A stretch of 64,000 bases of DNA, taken from assembly GCA_034440635.1 (NCBI GenBank), contig JAOTON010002190.1, forward strand, positions 221,501 through 285,500. Direction: 5' to 3'. Position 1 is the first letter of the stretch. Each line of letters begins with the position of its first letter. The translations under genes and the position numbers were made by a program. This DNA comes from Lepas anatifera (lineage: Eukaryota > Arthropoda > Thecostraca > Lepadidae). This document shows positions 24,109-39,964 of the stretch, piece after piece. The notes below the pieces were generated by a model, which saw only the letters and a program-made list of their open reading frames with translations, was not told the DNA's origin and did not search any database.

Positions 24109-25016
24109 GAGATTTTAGGGGCGTGGAATCGACTATGGGCCTCCAAAAATTTCCAAAAATCGAATTCCGGAGATATGAGCCCGGGCGATTTTCAAGGATC
24201 CCTTGCGTCCTTAACGTCGACCTATACCTCCGTTGTTATGGTGATATAGGCCCAGGAACCGTGGGGACGGTGGGACGGTTACCCCCTCAACTTTCTGGCT
24301 GTGGGGGAAGTGCGCCCCCTCCGTCTTTGAACCGATGCCGGAACCCTTTCGTACTGAATAATGCGGCGGGCAGTATTGTTAGAAAACCAAGTGAAGAACC
24401 GTGAATAGTATTTATGGATGCAGGTGTTGACCGCAGGCCCTAACATTTTAGTTATTTGCAACAAAACGATTTCTCACTTCGCTCGTCACCGGCTTCCGAC
24501 TTTATTTTGTGAAGGGATGATGATATTTATTGCTCATAGCTCATAAGACGGAACCATGAACATGGTTGGCATCGGATTGGTGCAGAAGTCGATGTTCGAC
24601 TTAAGTCGAGGCACATCTCCTTCACACTTTCCGCAATCCCTCTGCTCACTCACACATCACTCGACACAAACACCCGTATACTTGCAGTATTCTTCAGCGC
24701 ACACATCACTTGCATAGAGTGTGCAGCACAGTGACTGCCACCCTGGACACGGGTCCGGACCAGTCAGATACTGTCCGCGGCCACCACTGCATGATGAACT
24801 GGTGCTACTTTGGTACTGAATTTTTATCTGAACTTATTAGTATCCAGAATACGATTTTGAAAATCGAGGGCCACATCTCGCTCGCCGCAGGAGTTGGGGT
24901 CAGTTCCATAAATGAGCATACTTATATGTTTGAATGTCACAAGTAAATTGACATTTTAGCCCAATGTCTGTGACGTTGAACATTGACACCCATGATCTCA
25001 TTGGGAGGGTGATCCA
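24109..25016. other. Unassigned intergenic DNA
   Basis: No gene, RNA or bounded repeat recognised. Confidence 0.45.
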
Positions 25017-25200
25017 TTAACCCTCGCCCCGGTGGGGGTGTTTGAACACCCCCTCGGGTTTTTCCGTCGGCACGAAAAACGGTGGCGCTAAGCGCCGCCG
25101 TACTTGGCACACCTCATCCTTAATCGATTTCACAACTTTTTCCAAAAATTTTAAGGTTGGGTCATCTCAGGTCAGGTCACCAGTGCAGGTCAAGTGACTT

Positions 25201-26412
25201 TTTCAGATGTTTATACTTTATTCCGCAAAAGACAGATCAGTTTAGTCGTTAACACATCGCAAATTACACATACAATATTCATATCCGAGCACTGACGGTG
25301 AGATCATATCAGAACAGTGTTAACACGCGCATTGACGGGGGTTTGAGCCACCTTGATTGACGGGGGGCGGGTACCCGCCCCTAAGATTCGGAACCACGGT
25401 AGGTAGCGAAAAACGGTAAACGGCGTTGGGCTGCCCATCCCTTCTCCATCGAAACATTTGAACCATTTTTTGTAGGTCCATTTAGGTCACGAGAGGTCAA
25501 AACATGCCCGTCATAGGGATAACATTTAAATTCAGTTTTTCGACCATGAAATCTGAACAGTAAAGATAGAGCAAAACGACTTCAACTATATGAATCCTCT
25601 TAGCAAGCCGAATCGAATGATATATAATTTGACCTTGTAGGTCAAATCAAGGATTTGACCGACCTGAGGTCAGGTCAGGGTCAAATTATATAAAATGCAT
25701 ATCATTAGAACCGCAAAGCCCGGCGAGTCTAATGAGCTAAAATAAATGCTCTATCACCATCCGTTACTGGTTATTCCGTAAAACCATTTTTCCATGTATT
25801 TCCAATGGGGGTCATGCTCGTACCTGACCTTAGGTCATCGATATCAAAAATACCGGAACATATGTTAGAGAACTCGGTGGGGCCATTATGTGATGTGAGT
25901 TTCAATCGGATAAGTTACCCGCTCCGACTTATGCTATCTTAAACTTTTTTGAGGTCGGGTCACTTGACCTGTACTGGTGACCTGACCTGAGATGACCTAA
26001 CCTTAAAATTTTCACAGAAGTTGTAAAATGATGAGGGAAAGGTATACCAGTGCGGCGGCGCTACGCGCCGTCGTTTTTTGCTGTCTCGAAAACCCGAGGG
26101 GGCGGGTACCCGCCCCCGTCATGCGCGTGTTAGAGGAAAACAACCAAGAATCAAATCAAGTTTTCGATACACGAGATCAGAGATAAATCCTAAAGCAGAG
26201 GAACATTCATCTTTGAGAAGTGTTTCTCGAAAGTGTCGCCACTTGTTGTGTGCCGTTCAGGCGTCCTTTCCACACGCCACAATGGTTCGTTTCCTATTTT
26301 TTAATCAGCGCAACATATGTTCGACGCTGGGTTCTCTTTACTGTTGCATTCTTTGTATTATTAACATGGTTCCAAACCTTCTACCATGCTTTGTATTGTT
26401 AGGTCCGTGCCT
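25201..26412. mobile_element. Insertion with 14-bp target duplication, itself containing a TTAA element
   Basis: Flanked by identical AGGTCAAGTGACTT at 25187-25200 and 26413-26426. Setting aside the nested element (25324-26129), about 400 bp of inserted sequence of unknown type remain. A 14-bp duplication fits target-primed (LINE/SINE) integration better than a DNA transposon. Confidence 0.6.
25324..26129. mobile_element. TTAA-flanked AGGTCA-rich MITE, copy B
   Basis: 806 bp with ends CACGCGCATTGACGGGGG and CCCCCGTCATGCGCGTG. TTAA at 25320-25323 and a mutated TTAG on the right. Same interior as copy A with scattered small deletions. Confidence 0.85.
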
Positions 26413-26973
26413 AGGTCAAGTGACTTCACCTTCAAAAATGTTTAAGATGGCATAAGTAAGAAATGGTGAATCTATCAGGTTGAATCATATACCACATAAT
26501 GGGCCTACCGAGTGCTACAAAATATATTCCGGGATTTTTCATATAGATGTCCTAAGGTCAAGTACGGGCCATGATCTCTATTGGAAATACATGGGAGCAC
26601 ACAGAAATTGGGCTGTATCTGAGCAGATACAGCTAAGAATACCTTCATATTCTCCAAATCGTAGTGTCCTGGGCCCCTTTCCAGATTCATGTTGCAATTT
26701 TTGACCTTTGACCTCTGAGAGGTCATCTGGGGCCGCTTAACAGTTTTCAGACTTAGGTCAATAATTGCATGAAATAATGATACAGCTTTTATTTTTATAC
26801 CAATGCGTTTTGATTGCTTTTGCGAGTCGATTGATATGCATATTGACTATACTAGGTTAAAGGGTGATCTTGACCTGACATGAAGTCAGGTCATTTTTTT
26901 GTGTTTTGATCTAGCATGGTCATATTATACATCATGCGATTCGCCGTGACGAGAGTAAGCGAATGGTCCCTAC

Positions 26974-27293
26974 CAGTGGCGGATCTAGCCGGTTGGTTTG
27001 GGAGGGGCAAACCAAAGTCGAAAAGAAAAAAACGTAACGCAGCGAAAATTGCCCTACATATGCTTTTCGATAGGATTTTCGGAACTGGAGACGAAAGGCA
27101 AAAACGCACGGGGTGAAAATATGGGCCCACTTTTTATCCTATCCAGCCTAATATTTACACTGAACTTCACTATTCTGTTTGAGTTGGAGTTGAGCCAAAT
27201 TTGTTACAGCTAAGGAGTGGGGAAAAGGGTCGTCGCTTTGGGAAACAGTTTTGCCCGGTTTTCGTTGGGGGGAAGCCTTTTGTCCCTTGTCTG
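26974..27293. mobile_element. hAT-like MITE (CAGTGGCGGATC family)
   Basis: Starts CAGTGGCGGATCTAGCCGGT and is flanked by identical GTCCCTAC at 26966-26973 and 27294-27301. Its right terminus has decayed to TTGTCTG. Sister copies are at 31980-32298 and 40622-40989. Confidence 0.8.
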
Positions 27294-27561
27294 GTCCCTA
27301 CAAAAGGATTCTAACTCAACTGTCAGATGCTAGAGCCCAAAAAGTCTACTCAAAATGCCACCTTCTTTGACCTGTCATGACCTCAATATTGACCTGAGCG
27401 AAAAAGTAAATCACGTATAGTTTCTTCACGATTTTTTTATGAGCTATCCACCAGCGTTCGCGTTTTCTCTCTATCTCGCCTAGGGGCCGAGTTCGATGGG
27501 GGTGTTCAAACACACCCACCAGGGCAAAGGTGGCTAGGAGGCCCACCGGGGCGGGTGTTTA

Positions 27562-28500
27562 GGCGGACCAATGGACCTTGACCAATGGAATTTGTACCTC
27601 CGTTGTGTACGTGCCCTTATTTCGAAGGTGTCCTCGGCCACCAAAGTTTTACATTCGCTGCGCATGTTTTCTCCGAAAGCGCCTCCTGGTCAATGACTTC
27701 TGTGCTTCCTATTTGTGTTTGTCTCTTATTCGAGTGTGCCCTCCGCTGCTAAATCTTGTATCTCCAAGGTCCACGTGATTTACGGCCGAAAGTGCCGTCC
27801 GACTGCTCCGCCGTATAGGCCAAAATGAAATTAATGGCAAGTAGTCTCGGCTTAGGAACAAAACTTTGAAACTTTCTCCGAAATCTAGATCTGCACAATT
27901 AAATCTGAAGGCGCCATTTCCTCCGTCTCATCTGGCACGCACGTGCGGTATGGTGGAAAGTAGCAGATCGAGTTGGTTTGATGGAGATTAAGTCGCTTAA
28001 TAATGATACTAAGTTGCCGCTGTTGAAGCGAGAAACACCATTACTTTTGTTATAGAATGTATAGGTGTCCTTGTACTGAGAGCACCCTTAATCGCTGACC
28101 CCGCATGCACTGAGTCAGTTGTGACTATCCGAGCTCCTATATCCTCGCCTGCTGCAGACGGAGAACCTGCACTTAAACCATCAATAAATATCCAACAGAT
28201 CAGCGGAGCCTGGGGTCTTCAGGGGCGGGTCCTGGGTTTTCTCAAGGGGAAGGGGTGGATGTTAGTCTCGGGGACCCATCCAATTTGTTCATTTATTGAA
28301 TGTGAGATATTTGCAAGTTGAAGAATTTGTGTGGGCACCCATTTTTACCGTAATTATAACGGTTAACTCCGCACCGCCTGGGCTTTCTTCGTACACACCA
28401 CCCACGATCTCGGGAACTGGAAGTGATACATAAAAAGCGATACGGTTCTCAAGACCGTTTTATCGTTTTCTACCGTTATCTTACCGTTTTCTACTCTGGA
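27562..28500. other. Unassigned intergenic DNA
   Basis: No supported gene. Short open frames lack motif or splice support. Confidence 0.4.
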
Positions 28501-29168
28501 GCTGAGTTTTAACCATACCGTTGACCAGTGACGTTACAGTGGGCCAAAATGGGACCCATTTAGAAAATCCGTTATAACTCAAAAACCATTAGACCTAGAA
28601 CAAAGCAAAAGACACCCATGTGTTCGCCTTGACCGAAGAATTGAAATGATATGCGACATGACTTTATAAGTTCAAATCATAACCTCGACCTAAGTTCAAG
28701 GTCAAATAATGACATTTCAAAGTTATATTGCCTATCATTCCAATCCTTGTGTCATGCTCATTACTATAATACCAAATTTGTGCCTATATAATGTTTCGTT
28801 CAAAAGTGAAAGGCTTAATTTTGAAAACTGACCTTCGATGACCTCTAGTGACCTTGATATTGACCTGACCTCAAAGTGGATGGCAGCGTGCAGATTTAAC
28901 GTTTCAAGAGCTTCCGAATGATACTTAGAAACTTCATTTAGCTCTTCTAAAAGCCGAGTTGCACTTTGGTTTTGGTCATTTACACCCCGGTCAGCCTCAT
29001 TTTAAAAGAGCAGAATCGCCTTACATGGGTTTAGAAATGACGTCATGACTCGTGGACCTGATTTGATGTCAATTTTCAGTCCTAAGTTGTCGAATTCATC
29101 ACCTTACATGCCTGCATGCCTGCACGCCTGCATCGTTTCACATGCCTGCAAAACGACGCGCGTCTCAT
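28501..29168. repeat. Diverged AGGTCA/TGACCT-rich sequence
   Basis: Contains clusters such as TGACCTCTAGTGACCTTGATATTGACCTGACCTC near 28837-28872 without clear element ends. It ends in a short CATGCCTGCATGCCTGCACG direct repeat. Confidence 0.4.
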
Positions 29169-29172
29169 TTAA

Positions 29173-29999
29173 CACGCGCATTGACGGAGGGTACCTACCC
29201 CCTCGGGTTTTTCGGAGATAGCATAAAAACGGCGGACCGTAGCGCCGCCGTGCTTGGCATAGCTTTTCTCGCATTATTTTTACAACTTTTGTGAACATTT
29301 TAAGGTTAGTTCATCTCAGGCCAGGTCACCAGTATAGGCCAAGTGACCTGACCTCAAACAAAGTTTAAGATAGCATAAGTCGGAACAAGGCTAACTTATC
29401 TGATTGAAACTCATACCACATAATGGGCCCACCGAGTTCTCTAAAATGTGTTCCGGTATTTATTATATCGAAGACCTAAGGTCAGCTACGAGCCATGACC
29501 TCTCCATTGGAAATACATGGAAAAAATGGTTTTAGCTGAAAAAAACTTAGTAACGGATGGCGATAGAGAGTTTATTTTAACTGCATTAGATTCACCTTGT
29601 CTTTGCGGTTCCAATCATATGCATTTTATCACATTTGACCTTGACCTGACCTGAGATCAGGTCAAATCCTTGATTTGACCTAGCAAGGTCATATTATACA
29701 TCATTGCATTTGGCGTTCTGCGATGATTTATATAATTTAAATTGTTTTGCTCTATCTGCACTTGTTCAGATGAAATGACCGAAAACCTTCATTTACATGT
29801 TATCCCTATGGCGGCATGTTTTGATCTCTAGTAACCTTAAATGTCACCTGACAAAAAATGGTTCAAATATTTTCGATGGAGAAGTGGATGGGCTACCCAA
29901 CGCCGTTTACCGTTTTTCGCTACCCAGTGTGGTTCTTGAGATCTTAGGGGGGTACCCCCGACAAGGCGAAGGTGGCTCAGACCCCCGTCAATGCGCGTG
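29173..29999. mobile_element. TTAA-flanked AGGTCA-rich MITE, copy C, reversed
   Basis: 827 bp between intact TTAA at 29169-29172 and 30000-30003. The termini match copies A, B and D in opposite orientation. The interior contains TGACCTTGACCTGACCTGA near 29637-29655. Confidence 0.9.
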
Positions 30000-30064
30000 T
30001 TAAATCGGCTCGGAATCATTCGCGAAAAGGCGACGGGGGACTGATCGGACCCCCAGGCGCTGAA

Positions 30065-30305
30065 GGGCTGCTTTTTTGGGGGGCCACGAGACCAATCCTT
30101 AGGGCCCCTGAGGCCAGCTCTGGGGCCCTCGAGTCTAACTCATGGAGGCCCGGGACCAACTCTAAGGGTCCTGAGACATGCTCTTGGAGGACTCCTGAGA
30201 GCATCTCCTGGGGGCCCTCGAGACCAACACTTGGGAGCACTCCGAGACAAACTCTTGGGAATCCCCGAGGCGAACTCTTGGACCCCCAGACCAACTCCTG
30301 GGTGA
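30065..30305. repeat. Minisatellite, ~30-bp units with GAGACCAACTCTTGGG
   Basis: About seven to eight imperfect units, related to the array at 1012-1230. Open frames across it reflect the repeat, not a gene. Confidence 0.65.
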
Positions 30306-31700
30306 CGTTTACGTTCCCCACGTAAACTTTCAGAACGTCCATCAGACATTACTGGGGCCCCGTGCTGGCCCCTATCGGTGTTCAAGCTCATATAAAACGG
30401 ATATACGAAATTCATAAGACGATGAAACACATTTGGTCCAAAGGGCACATACACAATTGAGTAAATAAACTCAGTGGCGCAGAGGCTCTTCCAGCTCAAG
30501 GGCATACGCACGACGGACGTAAACAGCCGATGCGTACTTTTGGCTTCCGAAAACATACAAAGCGGAAAATAATGAAAACGTGTAATAATAGCGGTAGCGA
30601 AATTCGTTATTAATAATGCATATTAAACATGTCGGTGGTTCAGCACCCGGTGTTGAGTCACACTGTGGTGCTCCCTTGCATGACACACTTATAAAAATCA
30701 AAATAATGCGCTCATCTTCAGCCGCTAGCACCTCATCATCACCCGACAAAACACAAAACAGGTGAGTAAAGACTGGGCGTTTTTCTTTTGACACAGCATT
30801 TGGCTCGACAACTAGACCAGTAAATCATGTATTCTCTTCGTTGCCCTTAAAGGCTGGTGAACAACCGGTTTCACCTAGCTTGCTGGCCCGACGGGGCAAC
30901 GGAGGGAATATGCTCATTCATGCTCACATTTTCAGTCACTCACCGCATCATCATCTAACAAAAAGTAAAACATGTCACTGTATGACGGACATTGGACATG
31001 TCTGTCATTGGACATGACATTGGACCCGCTGTCATGCAGCCGGCTGAGAACTGACTTGAGAACTCCCTGGGCGAGTAAAACACGTCTTTGGCCCCACTAG
31101 ACCACAATGGTATTCACGGCTGTGTCAGGCCCTTTCGTAGCGTCCCACTACCGAGGTCTCCGCTGCTGCCTTATGGGCCTCCGTGAAAATCAGTGCCCTG
31201 CTCTCCACCAGAGGTAGGGGACGTGTTTCCCCAATTCCCTCTGTTCACTTCTTTTCCATTTTTTCTCTAAACAGCACAGGCTGCATCTCCATCTCCATGC
31301 CGTTTATTATTCACAATGTCCAAAGTGGTATAATCGGTGCTGCACCGGCGCAAAAGCTCAGAGGCTTAAATCTAGGCGCCGGTAAGATTACCGTTAAACA
31401 TTGATCAAAGACAACACATAGCCACATATACACACACGCACACGCAGACACACACAAGTAGAAATAACAATGAAATATCGTGTCAACTATTTTGATGACA
31501 AACACATACAAAATACCTGAAACGCTGCCGGGGAGCGACAACGCCCAAGAGGGCCCCAAGTGCAGCGGCAATCGTCGGGCCGCAACCGCCGCGGCCGCTC
31601 TGCCTCGCTCTCTGCAGCAGCCTGCCTGTTTGAACAATAAAGGCCTGCAATAAAGGCTAGTCTCCATGTCCTACAAGTGATTCAATATCATTCATAGGCA
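30306..31700. other. Unassigned intergenic DNA upstream of the oxidase gene
   Basis: A short (CA)n-like tract is near 31428-31455. No gene supported. Confidence 0.45.
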
Positions 31701-31708
31701 ATTAAATA

Positions 31709-31948
31709 CATAGGTGGATCCGGAGGGCAGCGCGGCACTTTCCCCTTCCCAGATTGAACCTGGGCGCTCCCTGAAATGGTGACGGCGCCCACTGAAAGGT
31801 CAATTGCGCTCCCGTGAAATATCGCTCCCCCGGGTTTCGGCGCCCCCACGATAGGATTTGGCGTCCACCAAATATATTTTGCCGTCAACAAGTGGCGTCG
31901 CCCTGGTCTGTACAGTGCCCCGAACCGGCAATCCTGGATCCGCCTATG
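31709..31948. mobile_element. hAT-like MITE (CATAGGCGGATCC family)
   Basis: 240 bp, ends CATAGGTGGATCC and GGATCCGCCTATG. The flanking octamers ATTAAATA and CTTGATTA match at only five of eight positions, suggesting an old insertion. It is a reversed relative of 36223-36471. Confidence 0.7.
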
Positions 31949-31979
31949 CTTGATTATTTTAGCACCTCGTAGGTGAAGG

Positions 31980-32298
31980 CAGTGGCGGATCCAGGGAGGG
32001 GCAAAAAAGCATTTACCCCCCCCCGACGGAAAAGTTCGGGACAAAACTGGTTTGCCCCCCCCAGCTATCTACTTCCTTGCCCCTGCCCCGGCTCCTTATT
32101 AGTTTATAAGAAAGGTTTTGGTGCTTTAACTCAACTTCAAACAGAACCAGTCAATTTCAGTTGACGAATTGGGTCTTGGATAGCAAAACAAGCATTTTGT
32201 GACCACCACGTTTGATCCGGCGATTTTTTTCTTTTTTTGCTTATCGACTTTCGCTTGCCCCTCAAACCTACCCGCTAGATCCGTAGCGGGTCCTACTG
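31980..32298. mobile_element. hAT-like MITE (CAGTGGCGGATC family), reversed
   Basis: 319 bp starting CAGTGGCGGATCC, with exact 8-bp duplications GGTGAAGG at 31972-31979 and 32299-32306. Lies about 430 bases upstream of the oxidase start codon. Confidence 0.85.
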
Positions 32299-32723
32299 GG
32301 TGAAGGACGTGACCCCAATCGGGCTAATATTATCTTTTCTCACTACCCGGAGCATAGAGCTTAGCTTTTCTCGATGTTGTTTTGTTTTATTCGAAAGATT
32401 TGCAAGTATATACGATTTTCAGGTGTTCGCGTGTTGAGCGTAGAGTATGTAAAGCGTGAAATACAGCAAGTCTGCGAGAGCACGCATGCACTGCCGAGCC
32501 ACCTGTTAAACCTGGGGCCCTCTTTTTCACCGATCCTCAGTGTGTGCATGGGTGATCCCCGGCATAACTCCACGGGCTCCACGCACGGCCATTCCCCTGT
32601 AACGCACGGACTCCGCGGACTTCCCCTACCACAGGCCGTTTTCACATTTTCAATGAACGATTAACAGACCGGTGACCCATCGGTGAGTGTCAACCCCTGC
32701 GCCGCAGCTCCTGGACGTCGGAG

Positions 32724-37395
<4,672 letters not shown>

Positions 37396-37663
37396 ACGAT
37401 GTGTGCTTATGTCAGTCTGTGGGCTCCATCTCCAAGCTGCCTTAGTCTATAGTGCATACAGCTACACATTTATAAGAGCGTCTCCACGCTCGGCGACTTT
37501 TAAGGGCCTTCGTACTGGACTTAAAGTAATCAAAACTATGTTAGCATGTGTTAAAGATTAGGAAGGATGAAAGTAGAGGGAAGTGGGATACTACCCGGAG
37601 TTGTAGCTGCTGCCCAAGGCACATGCGCTTGTACCTTCAGGTAGGTCAGGGAATATGTTCTGT

Positions 37664-37669
37664 AATAAA
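37664..37669 (+). promoter_or_regulatory. Candidate poly(A) signal of the oxidase gene
   Basis: AATAAA about 270 bases after the stop codon, on the coding strand. It is the first canonical signal downstream that I found. Confidence 0.5.
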
Positions 37670-39046
37670 CTTGTGATGAGAAATTGCATTTACATATATT
37701 TCATGATAATCTGCTTATATATCTCAATACATTTCATATATTTAATATATTTCATCGTCAAAAATCTGCTTAAAGCCCGGTTAAAGCTGTCTTCTGATGA
37801 ATTTCCGACGTCACTACGAAACCAGCTATTTCCCAAGCTGCATTATAAAAACCTGCAGCCTCAAGGGCATATGGGGCATACGACATACATTATGCTCATG
37901 TACATAGGTACATGAATCAGTTAATCTTTAAATCAATACTCCGTAGTTTCCAGGTGGCCACTGGCCACAAGGTAACCAGTGCCTCTCTACCCCCGCATAA
38001 CGTTCAAGAGACCATTGTTGTCAAACATCACCTAGAGTGACAAGGATAAGCATCGCCACCGGAAAAAGTGAGAGGGCCAGTCAATCTTCAACCTGCTGCT
38101 AGCAAGAAACTTTCCCGGCCCTCTAGAGCCATGAACTCTGGGAGAAGGGTTTGATTTACTTTGGAAAGAAGGGTTTGACCCTCTCAGTTTCGCAATGGAA
38201 AGGTCATGGCCGGATTGCCGGATTGTCTCTGGATTGGTACGTGCTTCCCTTTTAGCACTTGCGATTATAAGTGTGTTTAACTTTCTTGTATAAAACGTGA
38301 AAATCTTTAATATGTATATCGAGAAATAAACATAAAATCGATTAGCATAAATGAACAGAAGTCGAAGTGTTTTACCGTCCCAATAACGGATATATTATAC
38401 AATCTGTAACAAGCAGACCCCAGTTGCAACGGTTGACTCTGAGCATGGAGACGATGCCATGCCCCGCCGCCGCCATTCACGGTGCGCCAGTTACGTGGTG
38501 GCTCGTGTATGGTGGTTATGCCGGGCTCTAGTGCCCAAGAGCTACGTGTTGCTCCAAAGCAGTGCAGTGTGTACGCTCTGAAGAAGGGGCCGCAGTCACT
38601 GTGGGTGGGTGGAACTCCAGCGAGCTAATGGTCCCCCAATATGACGTGCAAACACCATAAGGGTTGCAGCCTCAGGTGGTTGGACCGTGCATGCTACCCT
38701 GGCATCGGTTGAACAATGTCAGGTGGCTTCTGACCCACATCTGGCTCTGAATAGGGGTGGATCTGGGAAAGGGGTAAAAGTGTTTGCCTCGTCACTGAAT
38801 CTCCCGCTTTTTACAAAATTTTGTAAAAGAAAACAACGTTTTTTCTCACATTGTTGGGCGCTGTTCCTCCATGCCCGCCAAGCAGCCGGTCTAGTTCGGC
38901 ATTGACTGGGAACCGCACCTGGACACATGCAGAGCTTCTCAAGGCACGGGAGACCACTTACAACCAAGAAAAACGTGGAACACGTTTGGAAGAACCAAGT
39001 TACAAAACCACGACGAGTACCCCATGGAGATACACTGAAAGAAGAT
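37670..39046. other. Unassigned intergenic DNA
   Basis: No supported gene. The stretch at 38420-38640 is more G+C-rich but shows no coherent exon. Confidence 0.45.
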
Positions 39047-39509
39047 CAGAGATGACCTACGCTACGTTACGAAATTATTTTTCCGTAGCCTTAGCTCTGG
39101 AAATGAAACGTAGCGTAGCTGTGCGAATTCTGCAGCGTACTACGCCTAAAATGTTGCGTATCGTAGCGTACTACGATAAAAGTTACGTCATATATGTATA
39201 TACCTTCTCGTGATCTCCATTGCGGTACTAAGGGGTTTTGGTAACGAATTGTTTCAATTCGAAATTTGAAATAGAAGTGATAATATATTTGAAAAAGTAA
39301 CGACCAAACCATCACTTTAGAACAACAAACTTGAAACAATTTTACGAGAAATGCATCAAATCGCTGTCAATTAAGATCGGAACCTTTTAGTGGATATTGT
39401 AAATCACGGACACATTTTTTTGCCTATAAAAATTATAAGTTGGTTGATTTCGATTTCTAAATTTGTTGTTTTCACCTGGTGACAAGAATTCCCAACCATT
39501 GATCACGCA

Positions 39510-39630
39510 CATCAGGTCATACACATCAGGTCATCAGGTCACACATCAGGTCATCAGGTCACACATCAGGTCATCAGGTCACACATCAGGTCATCAGGTC
39601 ACACATCAAGTCAGGTCAAGGTCACTATCT
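39510..39630. repeat. Tandem AGGTCA direct-repeat array
   Basis: About four to five copies of the 20-bp unit ACACATCAGGTCATCAGGTC. Each unit contains two AGGTCA hexamers in direct orientation separated by two bases, and the unit-to-unit spacing is six bases. It ends in AAGTCAGGTCAAGGTCA. Many further half-sites follow to about 39990. Confidence 0.85.
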
Positions 39631-39964
39631 AATATAGCATAGTCAATATGCACATCATTCGACTCGTGGTAGCAATATCAAAGTAATGGTATCAAAATAA
39701 AAGTTTTATCGTCATTTCCTGCAAAGTTATTGACCCAAGTCCGAAAATCTGCTTCAGTAGCCCAGATGACCACTTAGAGGTCGCAGGTAAACATTGCAAC
39801 AGGAACCTAGAAAGAAGCCCAGGATACTACGATATCAGGAATATGAAGGTATTCTCAGCTTTATATACACAAATACAACCGAGTTTCTGTTTTCCCATGC
39901 ATTTCCAACGGAGGTCATGCTCCGTACTTGAACTTACGTCATCGATATGAAAAAATCCCAAAAT

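Larger units (their letters stand above)
25021..27558. mobile_element. Third TTAA/AGGTCA element, carrying two later insertions
   Basis: The left end after TTAA (25017-25020) reads CCCTCGCCCCGGTGGGGGTG. The right end near 27485-27558 is its rough complement and meets a mutated TTAG. Removing the insertions at 25201-26412 and 26974-27293 leaves about 1 kb, close to the size of the 23135-24104 element. The sequence across the first insertion point matches the uninterrupted stretch in the copy at 29173-29999. Confidence 0.6.

Noticed and set aside
39510..39630. CRISPR-like array
   Set aside because: No unique spacers; a plain tandem repeat in eukaryotic DNA.
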